A DNA stretch of 64,000 nucleotides from Stenogyne calaminthoides (Eukaryota; Streptophyta; Magnoliopsida; Lamiales; Lamiaceae), in contig JBBCBC010000012.1 of the NCBI GenBank assembly GCA_037126765.1, forward strand, positions 14,260,001 through 14,324,000. Reading direction: 5' to 3'. Of this stretch, positions 61,075 through 64,000 are shown piece after piece. The position numbers and the translations under genes were made by a program. The notes beneath the pieces were generated by a model. That model did not search any database. It saw only the letters and a list, made by a program, of their open reading frames with translations, and had not been told where the DNA came from. How positions within the stretch are numbered: position 1 is the stretch's first letter; each line of letters opens with the position of its first letter.

Positions 61075-62611
61075 TGTAGGTAACGGGTTTTAGTGAGGGC
61101 GTAAGTCTAGAGGGGAGGGGTGAATAGACTTGAAAACTTTTTGTGCAGATCAGTGTGAGGGCGATTAGCTTTGATCAGAAAAGCGAGTGAATCGGGTTTG
61201 AGCCGATAACCAACTTATCGACGCCTCAAGCAGACGCTCGGGTAACTAGTTTTAACTGATATATGCGAAGCTTAAGTTTTACCTGTGTGAAAACCGGTTT
61301 TGATAAATCGATTCCAAAGTTAATCTTTTAATGATCAAGTGTTGAAGTATGATCGATCGTAAGCTTGGTGCTAGCCGATCTCAACTTGGAATATGTATGC
61401 TCTTTTAAAGGTTGTGTGCAATCGTAAAAGCATTAATCAAAGCAAAGAGAGGAACACAAGATTTATAGTGGTTCGAACAAAACCATCCCTACGCCCACTC
61501 TTCCCTATCACAAAGGGGCACCGACTTAACCAATCGGACTTAGTTTTATGTGTTAGTCCAACACAAGACAATCGACTAGATGTTTAAAGAGTTCACACTC
61601 AACCGATCCTTAAATCGTAACTAGAAACCCTAGTCGAAATCTTGCTAAACAACTTAACCTTACTTCGGGGTTTGGATAAGATTGTTTGGTTCCAACTATG
61701 AAATCTTTTTTCACAGATATTGACTAGCAATGCCTAGATGAAAAGATTTCTATGTTAAGAACTTATGGGATGAACACTTAATAAAGATTAATCTTCTTGA
61801 TCGTGTTCTTGTGCGGAAATCAATTTAGCTTGAGCTTCTTGATTGTTCGCCGTTTTTCGTTTGTTATTTCCGTGTTTCACTCTAAAGTGTAATCCCATAT
61901 ATATAGACCTTGAAATCAAAGAGCCGTTGGAGAGCAATTTGAATTTCGCGTTATATTTGGTAGAGACTTGTGCTTGATGTGACTAGCTTCGTGAACGGCA
62001 TGGCGAAAAGCGTGAATTTGTACTTTGTAGCCATTTCGAGAGAGGTAATATCAAATCCCGAATTGGGCTCATCTCGATCATACGTGTCTTTGTTCTTATT
62101 GGATAGCAGACTCACTTTTCAAAGGTCTTTTTCTTCCAACTAAGCTTGACATTCTTCCGATCATCGACGATGATTAGGTGAAACATCGATTTTGGTGGTG
62201 ACTTGATCGATCGAATCGATCGATCTACTAGTAGAGTCTTCGACACCGGTTGACTTCAGCTTCAACGGAACTTGGCCGATGTAGGTCTTCCGGGTCCGAT
62301 CTTCCGAAGTCATTTGATCTTCAAGTATTTCGAGTTTGAGCTTCATGACTTCAAAATTTGGATCGGATCGATCCGATCTTTGTTCTTTTCTAGTTCGCCT
62401 CGGATGTTTGATATGTTCTTTGAGTCTTGATTCGACCTATACATATTGAGTTCCCCTCAATATGTGACCTATCTATTACATCGGTTGTTCTATACAAGAA
62501 TTATCAATGGTCTCCCAAGGTGTAATATAAACATCGGTCACCTAATGTGTCCGACCGGGTCCTATTACATGTGTTTTCGGAACTTTCATCAAAACTATAA
62601 ATTTCCCAACA
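61075..62611 (-). repeat. 5' LTR of element A
   Basis: About 1.54 kb, TGTTGGGAAATTTA to CCTACA on the minus strand. A TATATATA box lies at 61898-61905 in the place of TATAAATA in B. Confidence 0.9.
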
Positions 62612-62616
62612 ATAAT

Positions 62617-63168
62617 AATAATTATTATTATAATAATAATAATAATTATTATTATTAACTTGTTATTCGTATACACGGATTGTGAATTTTATTCGTATAC
62701 ACGGAACAGAATAATAAATCTAAATAAATTTAGAAGTGAGATGAATGCCTTGGATGTGTACGCATACGACGCATTATACAATGTAGTTTTGCTAATCACC
62801 CATAATTATATCAAGCACTAAACTAAATGATAAATAATTTAAATAAAATCGAAGAATTTATAATATGGTAATGTAGACAAACATAGAAAAAAAAACTATT
62901 GATAAATTATTTTTTACCTTTTTTGCAAAAATCAAAGAAGAGAATCATAAGAAAGAGATAAAACATACATGTTAAACTATAAAGATTTCTTTGAACTCGA
63001 CTTTTCTTGATGAAGAAAGAGACATTAAAATTAGCAAAATTTAAAGACAAAATAACAAAATTAGATGGGCCAAATTAAAAAAATAAGAAGGAAAATCCGC
63101 CATTCATTAATTCCATGACAAAAAAAATAATTAAAAACAATATAGTAAAAAACAGAGTTCAAGAAAGT
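62617..63168 (-). repeat. Helitron-like repeat unit 3, right part
   Basis: AAT repeat, then TTATTCGTATACACGG twice (about 62654 and 62683), then text matching 47390-47850 of unit 2. It is cut at 63168 by a new LTR. Confidence 0.65.
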
Positions 63169-64000
63169 TGTTGGGAGATGAATTTAAATAAGATTTTGAT
63201 TAGATCCCAAAACCCCTGAGTATGACATGTTCAGGATGATCTTGATAGTCTGAGAGTCAGGTTTCAGCGTAGAATAGTTCAGGAGATATCTGCACCATGT
63301 ATAGTCAGCAGATATTACTCAGGATTAATGTTAAAAACAAATATTATCTGAAGAAATCGAAAACTCAAGTATCATTGAATGCTCAGAGGGACTCTGAAGA
63401 CTATCTACCTGAGGACATACAAAACTGAGGAAGACACGCATTTATAAGGAAATAAATGTTGACCAGATATTCAATTGCAGACAAAATGAACTAAAACTAA
63501 GTGTTGTTTAAAGTTGTCTCATTCAGAGAGTTTGACCTAAAAGAGCCGTTTTGTTTGTCTACAGTCACTGAAGACAAGAACCAATCAGAGAGAGACAACA
63601 ATGTACTTCACTAACACTGAGAGCGACAGGGCACTGAATATGTCAGTAGTACTAAGTTCCAGAATGCAAAACTTGGTGATTGGCTGCATTGGTTACTTAT
63701 TACCCAAACCATGCAAGGGCGTCTTCAAACCCTAAAATAGTCGTTCATCAATAACCAAAAGAGGAAACTCTTGATGCTATCTCTTCCAACGGATAATTTT
63801 TCAAGAGTGACCTTGGAGAAGTTGCCTATAAATACCAGCGACCTTCACCATTGAAAGGTTACGGGAAATCAAAGAAACTCCAGAGCTCATTCGTATTCTG
63901 GCAAATTGAAGCACTCGAAAAACCTAAGATTTCCCAAGTGTTTCACATAGAAGAGAGCTCATTCACTAAGCCTAGTATTGTTATATATATCCAAAGCTTA
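63169..64000 (+). repeat. Start of a fourth LTR (partial, runs off the window)
   Basis: TGTTGGGAGATGAATTT begins exactly where unit 3 stops matching unit 2, the sign of an insertion. The candidate left target copy is AAAGT (63164-63168). A TATAAATA box lies at 63827-63834, in the right distance for an LTR promoter. It does not look like families 1-3 beyond the TGTTGGG start. The other end is not in the window, so the call rests on the junction and the box. Confidence 0.6.
63827..63834 (+). promoter_or_regulatory. TATA box of the fourth LTR
   Basis: TATAAATA followed by CCAGCGACC; the same box and spacing style as in the family 3 LTR. Confidence 0.45.

Larger units (their letters stand above)
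48427..62611 (-). mobile_element. Complete family 2 copia element A (Sirevirus-like organisation)
   Basis: 14.2 kb with LTRs at both ends and a perfect duplication ATAAT (48422-48426 and 62612-62616). The minus strand reads PBS, gag, protease, integrase, RT, RNase H, a long extra region, PPT and 3' LTR. Reading frames are shattered by small indels throughout, yet long stretches between the two LTRs are identical, which suits a young element with errors concentrated at certain motifs. It sits in an AAT microsatellite of unit 3. Confidence 0.92.

Noticed and set aside
1..64000. tRNA, rRNA or organelle-derived DNA
   Set aside because: I saw no stretch with the conserved boxes or familiar text of these, but a tRNA scan was not possible by eye.

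Overview
This window is a stretch of nuclear DNA from a flowering plant, most likely a eudicot. It is AT-rich, about nine tenths of it is mobile DNA, and it holds one clear single-copy host gene. That gene is a two-exon gene for the plant mitochondrial complex I subunit NDUFB10 (35822-36228). Everything here was read by eye; no database or alignment was run.

LAYOUT. Three families of Ty1/copia-type LTR retrotransposon are nested in one another from position 1 to 32172. I call their LTRs family 1 (begins TGTTGGGATTATAC, ends AATTCCCCAACA), family 2 (begins TGTTGGGAAATTTA, ends GGACCTACA) and family 3 (begins TGTTGATGTTAC). The outermost element is G (family 3, + strand). Its pol, an extra env-position ORF and an intact 3' LTR lie at 22615-32172, and its 5' LTR is broken into pieces at 12496-12906, 20446-20486 and 22284-22614. 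Inserted into G are F (family 1 LTR, + strand, 10888-12495, its start lying left of the window), C (family 2, - strand, 12907-20445, TSD GAGTG) and E (solo family 1 LTR, 20487-22283, TSD GAGGG). F is split by B (family 2, - strand, right end 10887, body leaving the window at position 1). B is split by H (complete family 1 copia element, - strand, 37-9172). C is split by D (solo family 2 LTR, 15147-16694, TSD ATGTC).

32173-43720 is the only gene-bearing part. It holds a nine-copy ~190 bp tandem array, a second array rich in AACAAC, the NDUFB10 gene with three site II promoter motifs, a LINE 3' tail, a 268 bp hAT-type MITE with a perfect 8 bp TSD, and a 3.6 kb hAT transposon with perfect 16 bp TIRs and a broken BED/DUF659/dimerisation-domain transposase.

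43967-63168 is a set of three head-to-tail repeat units whose left ends look like Helitron 3' ends on the - strand (hairpin followed by CTAG). The first unit carries a 2.4 kb insert with a fragment resembling a plant UBP22/USP22-type zinc-finger gene. The third unit is split by A (48427-62611), a complete 14.2 kb family 2 element with TSD ATAAT. A further, unrelated LTR starts at 63169 and runs off the end.

HOW IT FITS TOGETHER. Families 2 and 3 carry a long extra ORF between RNase H and the 3' LTR, as Sirevirus-lineage copia elements do. All pol genes are damaged. The most unusual signal is in A, D and part of C: differences between copies cluster where other copies have CAG or CTG, while neighbouring runs of 50-80 bp stay identical. 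I suspect a sequencing artefact at methylated CHG sites, which would make A look more decayed than it is.
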